Position numbers and translations under genes: made by a program
Shown: piece by piece, positions 18,611-28,330 of the stretch
How positions within the stretch are numbered: position 1 is the first letter of the stretch
Layout: every line of letters begins with the position of its first letter
The notes under the pieces: model-generated
What the model was told of the DNA's origin: nothing
The model's input: only the letters and a program-made list of their open reading frames with translations
Databases searched by the model: none
Assembly (NCBI GenBank): GCA_963845445.1
Contig: CAWJSE010000002.1
Location: forward strand, 3,162,001-3,226,000
From: JABDBL01 sp963845445
GTDB taxonomy: Bacteria > Cyanobacteriota > Vampirovibrionia > Obscuribacterales > Obscuribacteraceae
Direction of reading: 5' to 3'
Length of the DNA stretch: 64,000 bases

Positions 18611-18650
18611 AGGAGAACCCGAGGGCACATGCGCGTCCTCGGGTTCTCCT
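18611..18650 (+). terminator. Rho-independent-type terminator
   Basis: AGGAGAACCCGAGG (18611-18624) pairs perfectly with CCTCGGGTTCTCCT (18637-18650), followed by ATTTTC. It lies between the convergent lipoprotein and addB genes. Confidence 0.8.
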
Positions 18651-18664
18651 ATTTTCTGTAATTT

Positions 18665-21600
18665 TTAGCGTTTAGGAAATTCTTTTACTCTACAAACTGT
18701 TTTATGTATGCAAGTTAAACAAACATTCTCATCGCTTGGTTTTACCGAAAAATCGCCTTTCTCTATACTTTCTATAAAGCCAAAAACTTTTTCTTGCAAG
18801 AGATTTAAGTCTTCTTGCACGCTTATCTCATCTTGTTTTTTTGTGGATAATATTTTACCGGCACCGATACTCAAATACTGATAGCTGCTAACCTTGCCAC
18901 CGGGCAAAATAGATTTTTCAGTAGCTAGAGCATAAATAGGCAATTGCGTTTTTCTGCCACTTTCAAAATCATCTCGCGTGACAGGACTAGAGCCAGACTT
19001 ATAATCAATTAAACGCAGTTTTTGATTTTGGCCAAAACTATTTGTTTGTATATCTATCCTGTCAATTTTGCCCCTAATTTTTATTGTTTTACCATTTTTA
19101 GTTAGTGTCAATGGCGGGTACTGATTATCAGGACCAAAAGCTGCTTCTACAAGAAATGGCTGATACTGTCCCATTTCGCTAAGAAAACGATTAAATTCAA
19201 AAGCAAAAAAATTATTTAAGCGAAAAGCCAAAGTATGCTTTTCTTGCGACCAAAATTCACTGGCTCTAAACCATGGCTCTTTCTCAAGCCAATTTAAAGC
19301 AGCTTGCGTTGCTTAAGCAAAGACTGTTTGCAAAGTTTTTTCTTGCTCCAAATTAATTGCTATTTTATTGTCTATAACATTTTTATAAAAGAGCTCTAAA
19401 GCTTTGTGATAGAAAGAACCCCGATCTTGAGCGGACAAACCTATTTCGGGCTCCTGATGCGGAGTTACTTTTAACATACGTGTGAGCCAGAAGTAAAAAG
19501 GACATTTGCCATAATCATCTAAATGGCTGGCACTCCAATATTCCGGCAATGAAATTTTTGCTGTGCCTGCGGCAACATGATCTACTAAATAACCATTAAC
19601 TGGACTTTGCATTATTCGTTTGGATCTAATTTCAGCAAAGCTCAGTTTGTCTTGCAGCTTATCTGCAAAAGTACTGATAGCATCTAATTTGTTGCTTGCC
19701 TCAAATTCTGCCAGTTTCTGTCCATGCCAAAAACTGTGAGCCAGAGCATTGCGTGGTGAGGTAAAAGATCTTTCCTGTTCATCGAAAGATAAAGTATCTG
19801 CCTTTTCGGGCTCTTTATCTAGCGCATTAAAAAAGAAAGAAGGCCAAAGCTCATCTTTACTCGCGCTAATTTCAATACTGGGATAAGACAATAATATTTT
19901 TTCGCTGGCGCGATTAATCAATGACACAAACAATGCATATTCAAACCCCGCTTCCAAGCGGGGGTTATAAATATAGACACCCAGACGACGCCATTGTTCT
20001 AATTCTTGGCCGGTAAGAAATCCAGTGCTGGTTTTTATAGCTGGAAATTCGCTTTCTAGTAATCCTGCCAAATAAATTTGTTTGTACTTCTGATTTGGTA
20101 CTAATTCAGCGCTGGCGACTAAGACTTCATTTGCGCGATCAGTCGGCAGAGCAAAATTAGCATTCTCAATTAACTTGCTTAAACGTTCATAATAAGACAA
20201 AGAAGCAAATTCTTGTTTGAGTTTTTTTAGTATATTTTCTTCTTGAATTAAATGAGCAAGCTGTCTTCTAAACTGAGCTAATGCTTCTTTTTGCTTCCAG
20301 ACTGCTAATGGCTCTAAATGATCATCTATAGCCGAAAGATCCAAAGCTTTATCTATCAAGTCTTCTACCCAGCTGACATAATCAATTGCGGAAGAAGTTG
20401 AATTGTTCTGCGTTACCGCATCAAAAATAGTACTTATTGTCTTTGCTAGTATTGGCTCGCTTTTAAGAGCTTGCTGCCATTGTTCTCTACCCCCTACCAC
20501 TTTTTTACCTAAAGAAAGTTTATTCAATAAGTCTATGTCTTTTCTGCTTAAACCAAAGGCGCGATAGGAAAAATATGGACTGGAGAAGCAATCAATTACT
20601 GGCCTGCGCTTAAACTCATCTTTCGCTAATGCTAACAAAGACATGATAAAGCGAATAATGGGCAATGCTTCTAAGCCGACAGGCTCGTCTATAAAATAAT
20701 CAATACCAGCATCTTTAAAAGCCGCTTCAATAGCCGATCTATAAGGGGTAAGATTACGGGCAGTAACTACTATTTCATTCGCTTTGACTTTATCAAAAAG
20801 AATTGCTGATTTAATGCGAGCAGCGATTATAGCCATTTCGGCTAATCTATCGCTGGCATTTAAGGTTTCTATAGCTGCCTTTTGAACTGTTGTATCTTTA
20901 GCTATTGATTTAAATTCAAACCACTTATTCAGGTGCGCCGTAAGTTGATCATAACTGCGTGTTTTCCATTCATACTCTTCAAAAAGATTATCTTGCGGCT
21001 TTTCATAATCAAAAGAGACATAAAGCTCGTTTACGTGTTTAGCCAGTGCTTCTAAGAAATCTAATTGCATGGCATTAAAGCGATCAAAACCATCAAAAAC
21101 AATAAAATCGCTCAGCCATTTTATTTGCTTATTGCTATTTAAAAAGTCAGTTAATTGCAGAACCGAGCCATGCTGATCAGTATAATTTAACTCTCTCATT
21201 GCCTTTTGATAGGCGCTAAATATCTCCGCTAATTCTGTTTTGTGATCTGCGACCTCATGTCCGTTTGCTTCCTGTATGGTTTTGATAATTTCGCTACTGG
21301 TGTAACCAGCCCTTTGCCATTCATCAATTAGAGATAATATTGAGGCTTGCGTGCCCACCTTATTTATTATCGGCTTTAGTTTAGAGATCTTTTCAGCTTG
21401 CATGAGCCTCTGACAAACTGCTGCCAACAGTGCGCTTTTAGCCGCATCGGGTAATAGCCTGGCAAAAATGCCTGCTTGCAATAAATTAGCCTGACAAAAC
21501 TGGTAAAAAGAAAGAATTTTCAAGCCCCATAAGCCAGCGATTTTTGCTGGCTGAGCGTTGCTATTTTCGGCAGACTGATTATCTATTTTCTTTTTAATTA

Positions 21601-21787
21601 ATTCATTGAGTCTTCTTTCAACTAATTTTCGATAGCGTTGGGAAGGAACGACAATTATAGTTTCGCTCTGCAAGCCAGCCTGAGCATCTTTGGCTTTCTC
21701 TAAGCAATGCTCCAATGCTCGTTCTAGCAAAAGCCAACTTTTGCCACTGCGATATGGACCAATTAAAACTTGGTGTTTGTTATTCAT
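18665..21787 (-). pseudogene. addB: AddB-type nuclease subunit with an in-frame stop
   Basis: About 1040 codons, the normal AddB size, broken by a single TAA at 19313-19315. Reading continues in the same frame on both sides. Near the N-terminus G-P-Y-R-S-G-K-S (residues 10-17) is a Walker A-like motif. Near 759, Y-G-K-C-P-F-Y supplies the first iron-sulfur cysteine, and near 1025 C-L-T-C-I-H-K-T-V-C supplies the other three. R-G-K-I-D-R-I-D and L-R-L-I-D-Y-K-S-G near 927 are the nuclease motifs. The stop removes nuclease and iron-sulfur cluster from the translated part. I prefer ATG 21787 to 21838 because the fold begins there, though neither has a clear Shine-Dalgarno. Confidence 0.86.
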
Positions 21788-22241
21788 CAAATCTATGTTG
21801 ACGGAGGTTAGCGCAATTGTAAAGCAACCTTTCATCATGCGAAGCAGATAAGAACTGTGTCATGTACCGGTCTTTCCCGCGCGTTAGAAGAACTGTTGTC
21901 AAGCAATAGTGTGCTTTGGCGCAGCTGCTCTTACTCACGCTACATAGATACATCTAGCTTGCATTTGCTCCAATAGATTTGTCATGTTTAGTTATAGTTT
22001 GACAATACCGTAGACAAGAGAAAAACCACACCCCATTTGAAAGAAAGGACCAAGATCAATTCTTTGACTTCGCTCGTTGCGAGCTAAAGAAGTCTTGTTT
22101 GAAGCGGCAAATCGAACGTTACCAAACGTCTGTGCGTAGCGGCAGCCTGGTGTTTCTCTCGTTGAGAAATCGGCCCGGGTGGTGCTGGGTTGCCACCACG
22201 GACCTCCCAATAAGAAGTCACTTTTCCGCATTGGAGGCACT
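21788..22241. other. Intergenic region upstream of addB
   Basis: Contains GTTAGCGCAATTGTAAAG at 21807-21824, shared with sites near 15917 and 30752. Nearer 22242 it turns GC-rich and has GGTGG/CCACC pairing about 45 bases before the next start. No gene is seen. Confidence 0.4.
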
Positions 22242-22661
22242 ATGAGCGGACCCGAGCCCCGTGGTGAACTTGAGGGCGAATTGAACGAAGAGGAGCTGCT
22301 ATGGGAGCAGTTTTATCAGCTGGCGCGTACTTACGTCGACAGCGCGCACTCACTGATCAGAGAAGAGGAAGGAGGCAACGAGGACGAAGTGCTTTGCCGT
22401 ACATGGCTAAGCCCGAGGTCTTCTATTCGTGATGAGATCACGATGAGAGCCACAGGAAGGTTGATAAAAATACTGCAGGATGATCCTCTGTTAGCGTCCA
22501 GCGCAGCCGCCGCATACGCCGGGGTGTTGCTCAAGAAACGCACTCCGGACCTGCAAGACTGGGGCAACAGGCTCCTGGCGGCGGCTAGGGAGGCTCTCAT
22601 AGATCACACCAAGTTGTTGGTGGCGGAAATGAAGCAGCAGCAGAAGCCTCCTGAGAGCTGA
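22242..22661 (+). CDS. Hypothetical protein, GC-rich
   Basis: A 139-residue protein beginning at ATG 22242, six bases after TTGGAGG. The N-terminal 30 residues are Glu-rich; the rest looks all-helical, with an Ala-rich middle and a Gln/Lys tail. No cysteine motif except one pair around residue 50, no membrane segment. No family recognised. First of three co-directional GC-rich genes (22242, 22786, 23530), each with its own Shine-Dalgarno and over 100 bases of spacer. Confidence 0.62.
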   Translation: MSGPEPRGELEGELNEEELLWEQFYQLARTYVDSAHSLIREEEGGNEDEVLCRTWLSPRSSIRDEITMRATGRLIKILQDDPLLASSAAAAYAGVLLKKRTPDLQDWGNRLLAAAREALIDHTKLLVAEMKQQQKPPES

Positions 22662-22785
22662 ACCAACCCAGGCGCATTGCGAGACGTACTTGGCGGCGAG
22701 GCCGACCCGCGAGCGGTGCCAAATGGCGCCACTTCGGGGCGGTTTTCTGAACATCGTTTGAACCCCATCAATCGCAGGAGTCACC

Positions 22786-23376
22786 ATGATCAAAAGACCG
22801 CGTAAGCGTGGAAGACGACTGTCTGAGGCCGAGCGCGACTTCAATGAGTTCAAGACCGCAAAGCCACGGGCGGCACACATGTCTTTCGCGTCTGTTATGC
22901 CCCCCGAGCAAGAAGCTGCTTTTATCGCAGTCATCAGCTTTCTCGCCTTCGCGGACATCCGCCTTGACGGGAAGCTTCGTGCAAACCCGTTCTTCGCTGA
23001 AGAAGGCCATGCTCTGGCTAAGATCCTGGCGACGCTTCGCACTCTTGAGCCACTCGCCACAGAAGACTCCAGCCACTGTTGGAGGACTATCTATCGCGCC
23101 GACTTGGGCGGACCCCTCTCCTGGCATGTCAGCTCTTACCAGGGGTGGCCCTCGCCCGACAAACTCGAACCGGGTGTTCCGTTCTGGCAGCAGAAGAAGG
23201 TGGCAAAAACCTACTTGCGCCTTGGTCTGCAAGGTGGATCGGTTTTGAGATATGGAAATCCACCTCAGAAGGCTAGCGGACGGGTGGTTGTTCACCGGCG
23301 CCTCGAGTGGACTGCCGGCGACGGCCACCCGCAGCAAATTGAAGTGGAGCGGCTCTTAGGTGAGCTGGCTGAGTGA
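22786..23376 (+). CDS. Hypothetical protein, GC-rich
   Basis: A 196-residue basic protein at ATG 22786 with AGGAG six bases upstream. It starts with an Arg/Lys-rich segment (K-R-P-R-K-R-G-R-R) that could contact nucleic acid, followed by a hydrophobic helix around residue 48. The C-terminal half is strand-rich. No recognised family. GC-rich hairpin sequence at 22690-22740 separates it from the preceding gene. Confidence 0.62.
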   Translation: MIKRPRKRGRRLSEAERDFNEFKTAKPRAAHMSFASVMPPEQEAAFIAVISFLAFADIRLDGKLRANPFFAEEGHALAKILATLRTLEPLATEDSSHCWRTIYRADLGGPLSWHVSSYQGWPSPDKLEPGVPFWQQKKVAKTYLRLGLQGGSVLRYGNPPQKASGRVVVHRRLEWTAGDGHPQQIEVERLLGELAE

Positions 23377-23529
23377 TCGAAGGCGCTGAGCAGCAGGGGA
23401 AAGCGCAAACAGGAAGCGCGCCCCTGCTTTGGGTATTTGCCAGATAGATACTGGTTTTGTCTGGCACCAAATCTGGTGTGCCACCGGCTTGTTGCTGTGG
23501 GCATTTCGAGACGGAAAGGAAACCGCAGG

Positions 23530-24105
23530 ATGGGTTGCATCGAGATAACCAATCGGAGTGGAAAGCCAGCACGAGGGAAACCGACTATTGCTCATAGAAA
23601 CGGTTGGTTGGTCATGGTCAGAACACTCACCTGGCTGCGCCACCCGGACAAGGCAGAGCTTGAGCGGAAGGGAAGCGATGCTTTTCGCTTTGGGGTGAAG
23701 ATCTACCAGGACAAGAGTCTGATCCGGCGCTGGTTCTGCGACACTGAGGCTGAGGCGCTCACGCTTATTGCCAGCCTGCAGGATGCAGACTACGTCGAGG
23801 ACAAGGTTCAGACGGATCTGCATTACCTGCCTGTCTACGTTCGGGCGGGAGATGAACCGTTAGTGGTGGCCGATCTCACTCAGTATGGTATGCAGGAGAC
23901 CGAACATTGCACTGGCATGGCTTTCCCCGTCGTGCCGGGCGACGATCTTTTCGATCCATACCACGAGTGGTGCCCACAACTGGATTTAGCCCCACAAGAA
24001 GAGATCGCTTCTGAAGAAGAAATTCCCGAGCAGGATTTTAAGACAGGTCATAGATTGGCTGATTCAGGCGGGGGTAACGGGCGCCCTGGCCCCAAGTTGT
24101 TCTGA
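23530..24105 (+). CDS. Hypothetical protein, GC-rich
   Basis: A 191-residue protein. ATG 23530 lies nine bases after GAAAGGA; the longer frame from 23437 would cross two leader hairpins (GCCAGA/TCTGGC and GGCACCA/TGGTGTGCC). The C-terminal 40 residues are acidic (repeated E-E-I) and end in a G-G-G-N-G-R-P-G tail. No signal peptide. Unknown family. A clean terminator follows at 24127. Confidence 0.6.
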   Translation: MGCIEITNRSGKPARGKPTIAHRNGWLVMVRTLTWLRHPDKAELERKGSDAFRFGVKIYQDKSLIRRWFCDTEAEALTLIASLQDADYVEDKVQTDLHYLPVYVRAGDEPLVVADLTQYGMQETEHCTGMAFPVVPGDDLFDPYHEWCPQLDLAPQEEIASEEEIPEQDFKTGHRLADSGGGNGRPGPKLF

Positions 24106-24126
24106 ATGACTGCGACCGGTTCTAAA

Positions 24127-24155
24127 AACCCGCCACCAACGTGGCGGGTTTATCC
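24127..24155 (+). terminator. Terminator of the 23530 gene
   Basis: AACCCGCCAC (24127-24136) pairs perfectly with GTGGCGGGTT (24141-24150), loop CAAC, followed by TATCC. Confidence 0.75.
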
Positions 24156-24227
24156 TTCGCACTTCCATAATGGCGCACAAAGTGTCAAGATTACTGTTTT
24201 TTTTGTCATTTTTTTATTTGTAGGCAG

Positions 24228-24263
24228 GCGAAAACGGGAAGAATATTGACTTCCCGTTTTCGC
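24228..24263. repeat. Perfect 14-bp inverted repeat
   Basis: GCGAAAACGGGAAG (24228-24241) and CTTCCCGTTTTCGC (24250-24263) with an eight-base loop. T-rich sequence lies on the left side only. Could be a terminator or a recombination remnant. Confidence 0.6.
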
Positions 24264-24317
24264 TACAAGCCACAACTTGCTTGATACATTTTGCTGTCAT
24301 CGACCCAGATAAAGTCC

Positions 24318-24402
24318 CTACCTTCCCTAGGGGGGTCATGCCCAAAGCAATTGTCTGTCGATATTGCTGCCTCTTTGCGCGGAGCAGCCACAAGCCAAAG
24401 GT
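24318..24402 (-). pseudogene. Fragment of the MFS transporter 3' end
   Basis: On the minus strand this reads L-W-L-V-A-A-P-R-K-E-A-A-I-S-T-D-N, nearly the C-terminus of the 26459 MFS protein (F-A-A-P-R-K-G-A-A-V-S-T-D-N-stop), though here the stop codon is lost. The following bases resemble that gene's terminator. A degraded second copy in the same orientation. The rest of 24403-24926 is AT-rich with no gene I can support; a frame ending A-D-F-L-K-A-K-M-A-M at 24511 may be another remnant. Confidence 0.75.
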
Positions 24403-24926
24403 GTGTCAAACGATATTACTTCTCAGCGGCTATATCCAAACTACCGTTGCCGATTTAAACGAACCGGCTCAAAAAATCGCTGATTTTTTAAAGGCAAAAA
24501 TGGCTATGTAAAATTCAGCGTAATTGCATTAGTAAATTAAGCTGCGGCTAATATGATTTGATGCTAATAGTAGTCACCAATTCCGATACCAACAAATGAC
24601 TGCTAACTAACTAAACAAAAGCGAAATTTTTCTCATTTTTGCATCCTGCTTTGCAAGCAAAATCCGTTATCAAGCGGTGGGCGTATCTTTTAGACAATAT
24701 TGCTACGTTCCATAGCGGCCTTGATTTTGCCCCCCACAACTTTGTTAGTGTAAGCTGTATCGTTTCTCGTTTTTTCTTTCGGAAAGGAGCAGTTCGCAGG
24801 CAGTTGCTATTGGATAAACCCCTTTGTTGTTCCGTCGTGTGGCGGTTGGGGTAGTTTTGCCTACGGGAAACGAGAGAAATTCCGTCTGAATACGTTCGAA
24901 AGTCTCATCGCGAAAGGAGGACAGCC

Positions 24927-25244
24927 ATGCTGCCCGAAAGCGAAATTGAAAGATGGGCGACGCACGTGGCCGAACGGGTGAAGCTGGACGCAACTGAGCG
25001 CGCGGACAACCTTCGGAATCAAACCTCAACCATGGGGTCGATGGTGGGGAACAATCCGTCGGCTGCCGTTATTCGGGATACCGAACAGGCTCTGCTCTTG
25101 GCGCGCCTCTACGAGCTGTGGGGCACATTTGCTAAGCCCCTGGTCCTTGGGCTTCTGCAAGGCGCGCAGACACAAGGGTTGGTTGACCTCGGTCAAATCG
25201 ACGCGACGGTGGCCACTGACTGGTTCCCGGAGAGGCGGTCCTAG
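24927..25244 (+). CDS. Small hypothetical protein, GC-rich
   Basis: A 105-residue, mostly helical protein with one of the strongest ribosome-binding sites in the window (AAAGGAGG, eight bases before ATG 24927). No membrane segment, cysteine or known motif. The gene and its neighbour at 25433 form a GC-rich island between a fragment of an MFS gene end (24318) and the intact MFS gene (26459). Confidence 0.64.
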   Translation: MLPESEIERWATHVAERVKLDATERADNLRNQTSTMGSMVGNNPSAAVIRDTEQALLLARLYELWGTFAKPLVLGLLQGAQTQGLVDLGQIDATVATDWFPERRS

Positions 25245-25432
25245 GCGGAGCTCCAAACCTGCGCGACTAGCGGGATCTCATCCGGGCAGCTGCCCGGAAT
25301 GACGGCAGGATGGGTAGCGAAGAAAACCGACTAAGGTCTGTCCTGGGCATGGAAGCCCCGGGGCCGCCAATGCACACGCTACGGAGAAGGTCGGACGGAC
25401 TGTCGCATGATGGGCGGCGGTAGGAGTAATGC

Positions 25433-25903
25433 ATGATGCCCGCTTTGGATAATCTTTCGGCGCGTTGCTGGAGACCAAGCGAGCGATTTTTTGACGGGAG
25501 GTGCGTTTTGAAGAAGGCAAAGAAGCAGCAAAAATTGTTCGTGTGTACCACCTGTGCCCTGCTCGGACAGAGCGAGGGGTGGCTCACCAAGCGCCATTTC
25601 AAGGCCGGCCTGTTTTTTCTGCACGGCAAAAGCGCGGAGGAATTCATTCTGAGGAATCAGGACGACTCTGATCCCAGGGTGAAAATCCTAGTGAGGGCTG
25701 TGGCCAAAGCGCAGCAGGAAGGGCGCGCTGGCTGGACTGGCCGACGAGGCTACGGAAAGTCCGTCTGGACCAAACTCAATCGCCTGCTCCTCTCGAACGG
25801 ATATCGCAGGCTTCCCCGTCCATATCCCCCGAGTTATAGCGCAGATCAAGCGCGACGGTTCTTGAAGGACGTGAAGGACCTGAAGGTCGTCGAGGTGGAA
25901 TAG
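25433..25903 (+). CDS. Hypothetical basic protein, GC-rich
   Basis: A 156-residue basic protein. ATG 25433 has AGGAG six bases upstream; TTG 25508 with GGGAGG is a credible alternative giving 131 residues starting L-K-K-A-K-K. The body has a V-C-T-T-C pair near residue 39, a G-R-R-G-Y-G-K loop near 108 and a C-terminal Lys/Val-rich helix. Basic charge and the cysteine pair would suit nucleic-acid binding, but this is a guess. Family unknown. Confidence 0.58.
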   Translation: MMPALDNLSARCWRPSERFFDGRCVLKKAKKQQKLFVCTTCALLGQSEGWLTKRHFKAGLFFLHGKSAEEFILRNQDDSDPRVKILVRAVAKAQQEGRAGWTGRRGYGKSVWTKLNRLLLSNGYRRLPRPYPPSYSADQARRFLKDVKDLKVVEVE

Positions 25904-26167
25904 TTTTTTGGAGGAGCATCTCAGATGATCGCCTGATAGTGGGTACGACGCAGTACCCATCTTCTGATCTCCGCCGTGGCTTGTTGTAAGTATCACATGA
26001 TGTGGGCGAACAGCGCGCCATGGAAGGCGCAGTGACTTACCAAATAACACAACCAGCAAGGCAACATTGGGTGATGATCTCAAGGCCATTACCGGTAACA
26101 GGCTAATCCCAAAGTACGAGGAGTAATCTCTCGGCGTCGGAGTTCGATTGAGTATGATCTAGAATAT

Positions 26168-26201
26168 AGGCATGGACTAATCATCAATTAGTCCGATGCC
26201 T
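26168..26201. terminator. Hairpin between 25903 and the MFS gene
   Basis: AGGCAT-GGACTAAT pairs with ATTAGTCC-GATGCCT with one bulge. T-rich sequence follows on the plus strand at about 26212-26235. No gene lies between 25904 and 26458. Confidence 0.6.
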
Positions 26202-26267
26202 TCAGGCGATTCTGTCTTTTTGTTATTTTCTATTTTTCTGCCAAATTAGTTTTTGCAGGGATAGCGC

Positions 26268-26328
26268 GAAAACAAAAAAGATAATACAAAATCAAAATCA
26301 GAAGGTACTAAATCAAAGATACAGAAAA
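26268..26328. mobile_element. Remnant of an IS256-type right end
   Basis: About 60 bases (aaaacaaaaaagataatac through gaaggtactaaatcaaa and acagaaaa) match the right-hand noncoding end of the IS256-family element at 38472-38535. No transposase sequence accompanies it, so only a solo end is left. Confidence 0.65.
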
Positions 26329-26424
26329 ACTCTTGCTCAATAGTAATTTGAGTGAAAATTGCCACTATAAAGCCAAGAGAAATAAAAAGCGACACCGCAT
26401 ACAGTGCTAGAGCAATTTAAGGGA

Positions 26425-26449
26425 AAACCCCACCTTCCGTAGTGGGGTC
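26425..26449 (-). terminator. MFS gene terminator
   Basis: On the minus strand ACCCCAC-loop-GTGGGGT, followed by TTTTCCC, starting ten bases after the MFS stop. Confidence 0.75.
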
Positions 26450-26458
26450 TTGCCCAAG

Positions 26459-27775
26459 TCAATTGTCTGTCGAAACTGCTGCACCCTTGCGCGGAGCAGC
26501 GAATAACCAAAGGCAAAGCGCAATGACGGTTCCCATGGCCGCGTAAGCAATGAGAACCGGGCATACCCCAAAGCTAGTGGCAGCCCAACCAGACGGGATG
26601 CCTACCAGAGTATCGAGTCCCCAGTACATACTGCCTCGCCATGAATTGACGCGCCCTCGCATTGCGGGAGCTACGCTGATTTCCATAACCGCCTGGCCGC
26701 AGCTCCCTTGCACGAGGAGCGCCGCTGAGGCCACTGCCATTGCCAGTGACGCGCTGATGGGTTCGCGCGCAAAGGTAAACATTATCAATAGCACCACTGA
26801 CAGTGCGGTCAGCGTGCGATATGACCATCGCAACTGTGACTCCTTAGTCACGTAACGGTGCATCCAGAGTCCGCCCAGCGTGAAGCCAACTAGCTTGGCA
26901 ATTTCCAGCCAGCCTGTGGCTCTTATGTTTCTGAGTCCATCTTCTGCGAATGCAGGCAAGAGTGGATCTAGCCTATTGCAGAAGACTACCACTACGGCCG
27001 TTTGGAACACCGGCAGAAATACAGTCCAGCTTGAGCAGATCAGTCGTAAACCTTCTAGGATGGGAAGTCCTTGCTCAGGTTCCGAGTGAGAAGATTTACT
27101 TGCCGCTTTAGCTGTGCCTCGCGGGCGTACCGCAAGCAGTGCCCATAGCGCTGCTAAATACGATGCTGCGTTGACAAAGAAGCAGATGGTTGCCGTGTTG
27201 CGTGGTAGGGCGACAATTAATATTCCTCCAATTGCAAACCCGGCTGTGAACGCTGTTTTGTCAATCCAGTCGTAAAACCGGATTACTTTATCCACGGACT
27301 TCTCGTCAGCCAAATCCGACTTCAGTCGACGACGCGCCGGTGCATCGAAACCAGTGATCCCGCCAGCCAGGGCGCTCAATGGTGTGATTGACCACAAGCT
27401 GAACGCTCCGGTCAGGGCTATGAAACCCAAGGCAGTGGCCTGAAGCAGTGCCACCACCTGAGAGATAATCAAAATGTTCCAGCGGTCATGTTTATCGGCG
27501 AAGACGCCGCCGACTGGCAGAAGCAGAAACATTGCCCCGCCGTTAACCAGGAACACCACTGTGGTATCAAAGGCCGAGTTCGTGCAGCTTTGCACGTACC
27601 AAAACAGGACGCTGCATTGCATCCCTGTTCCCAAAAGCGACAGTATTTGCCCGATGCAGTACTGCCGAAATCCGGGAATCTGACTGAACGGGAATTTCAT
27701 TGTTCCTAAGAGCGACAATATTCGCCCGATGCAATACTGCCGAAATCGGGAAATCTGACTGAAGGGAGACTTCAT
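26459..27775 (-). CDS. MFS-family exporter-like protein
   Basis: A 438-residue polytopic membrane protein with about ten to twelve hydrophobic segments. The sequence G-G-V-F-A-D-K-H-D-R-W after the second or third helix is the MFS A-type loop (G-x-x-x-D-R). The arrangement resembles the EntS/MFS_3 exporters; substrate unknown. ATG 27775 follows GGAGGT by nine bases. The N-terminus is a tandem duplication: residues 1-25 and 26-50 are near copies (M-K-S/F-P-F-S-Q-I ... L-S-L-L-G-T), coded by adjacent 75-bp repeats, so the original start was probably at residue 26. A second copy of its 3' end is at 24318. Confidence 0.85.
   Translation of the reverse strand: MKSPFSQISRFRQYCIGRILSLLGTMKFPFSQIPGFRQYCIGQILSLLGTGMQCSVLFWYVQSCTNSAFDTTVVFLVNGGAMFLLLPVGGVFADKHDRWNILIISQVVALLQATALGFIALTGAFSLWSITPLSALAGGITGFDAPARRRLKSDLADEKSVDKVIRFYDWIDKTAFTAGFAIGGILIVALPRNTATICFFVNAASYLAALWALLAVRPRGTAKAASKSSHSEPEQGLPILEGLRLICSSWTVFLPVFQTAVVVVFCNRLDPLLPAFAEDGLRNIRATGWLEIAKLVGFTLGGLWMHRYVTKESQLRWSYRTLTALSVVLLIMFTFAREPISASLAMAVASAALLVQGSCGQAVMEISVAPAMRGRVNSWRGSMYWGLDTLVGIPSGWAATSFGVCPVLIAYAAMGTVIALCLWLFAAPRKGAAVSTDN
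27626..27775 (-). repeat. 75-bp tandem repeat at the start of the MFS gene
   Basis: Two adjacent 75-bp copies (27701-27775 and 27626-27700) differ at only a few positions and keep frame. Each begins with an ATG and encodes the N-terminal segment leading into the first membrane helix. Confidence 0.85.
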
Positions 27776-27937
27776 GGTATCTGCACCTCCAATTTGGATC
27801 GGCCTCTCGTCAATGTCCAGCCGCACTTGTTGCTGAGAAAATTGAACCTGGCAAGATAGCAAAGCGCTGAAAGCAGGGAGCACGCTCGTACGTGCCCCCC
27901 GCTCCCAGTCTTCTCGCCGATTATGTGCAACCCTGAG

Positions 27938-28189
27938 CTAAAATTTCTTCTTCCACTTGCCCGGGTACAAGATGCACATCCCCGCGAAACTGTCTCTGTA
28001 CTGCGGGGAGAAAACAGTCACCAACACGCTGCCGTCTTTCTGCTCCATGTACTCTTCGTTCAAGTTCTCCGGCAGACGGGACTGCCTGAGTTTGGCCCGA
28101 AGAAGAGCCGCAACGGCATTTCGTTCAGTGACAAAATCCGGGTCAACCTTCAACTGATGCGGGTACAATCGACCTACTGGCATTGGCAT
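27938..28189 (-). CDS. Small hypothetical protein
   Basis: An 83-residue protein. ATG 28189 follows AAAGGAGAAC directly and was preferred over the longer frame from 28267, which would translate the leader hairpin at 28213-28231. It starts M-P-M-P-V-G-R and has a central charged helix and a Tyr/Phe-rich C-terminus ending K-W-K-K-K-F. No family recognised. It lies upstream of and co-directional with the MFS gene, 160 bases apart. Confidence 0.6.
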   Translation of the reverse strand: MPMPVGRLYPHQLKVDPDFVTERNAVAALLRAKLRQSRLPENLNEEYMEQKDGSVLVTVFSPQYRDSFAGMCILYPGKWKKKF

Positions 28190-28212
28190 GTTCTCCTTTG
28201 ATTTGACGCCGA

Positions 28213-28231
28213 TCCCGCATTGGTTACGGGA
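28213..28231 (-). promoter_or_regulatory. Leader hairpin before the 28189 start
   Basis: TCCCG-taaccaatg-CGGGA on the minus strand, 24 bases before ATG 28189. The loop and stem recall the CCCGTT-type hairpins before the 7514 and 12466 genes. Confidence 0.4.
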
Positions 28232-28330
28232 CCGGCTGCTTGAACAGGGGGTTTCATCGAGGCGCACGAACTCGGCATTCTCAGCTTCGTGGTGCCTCGC
28301 AATGCATTGTTATGTTAGCGATGGAGCCAG

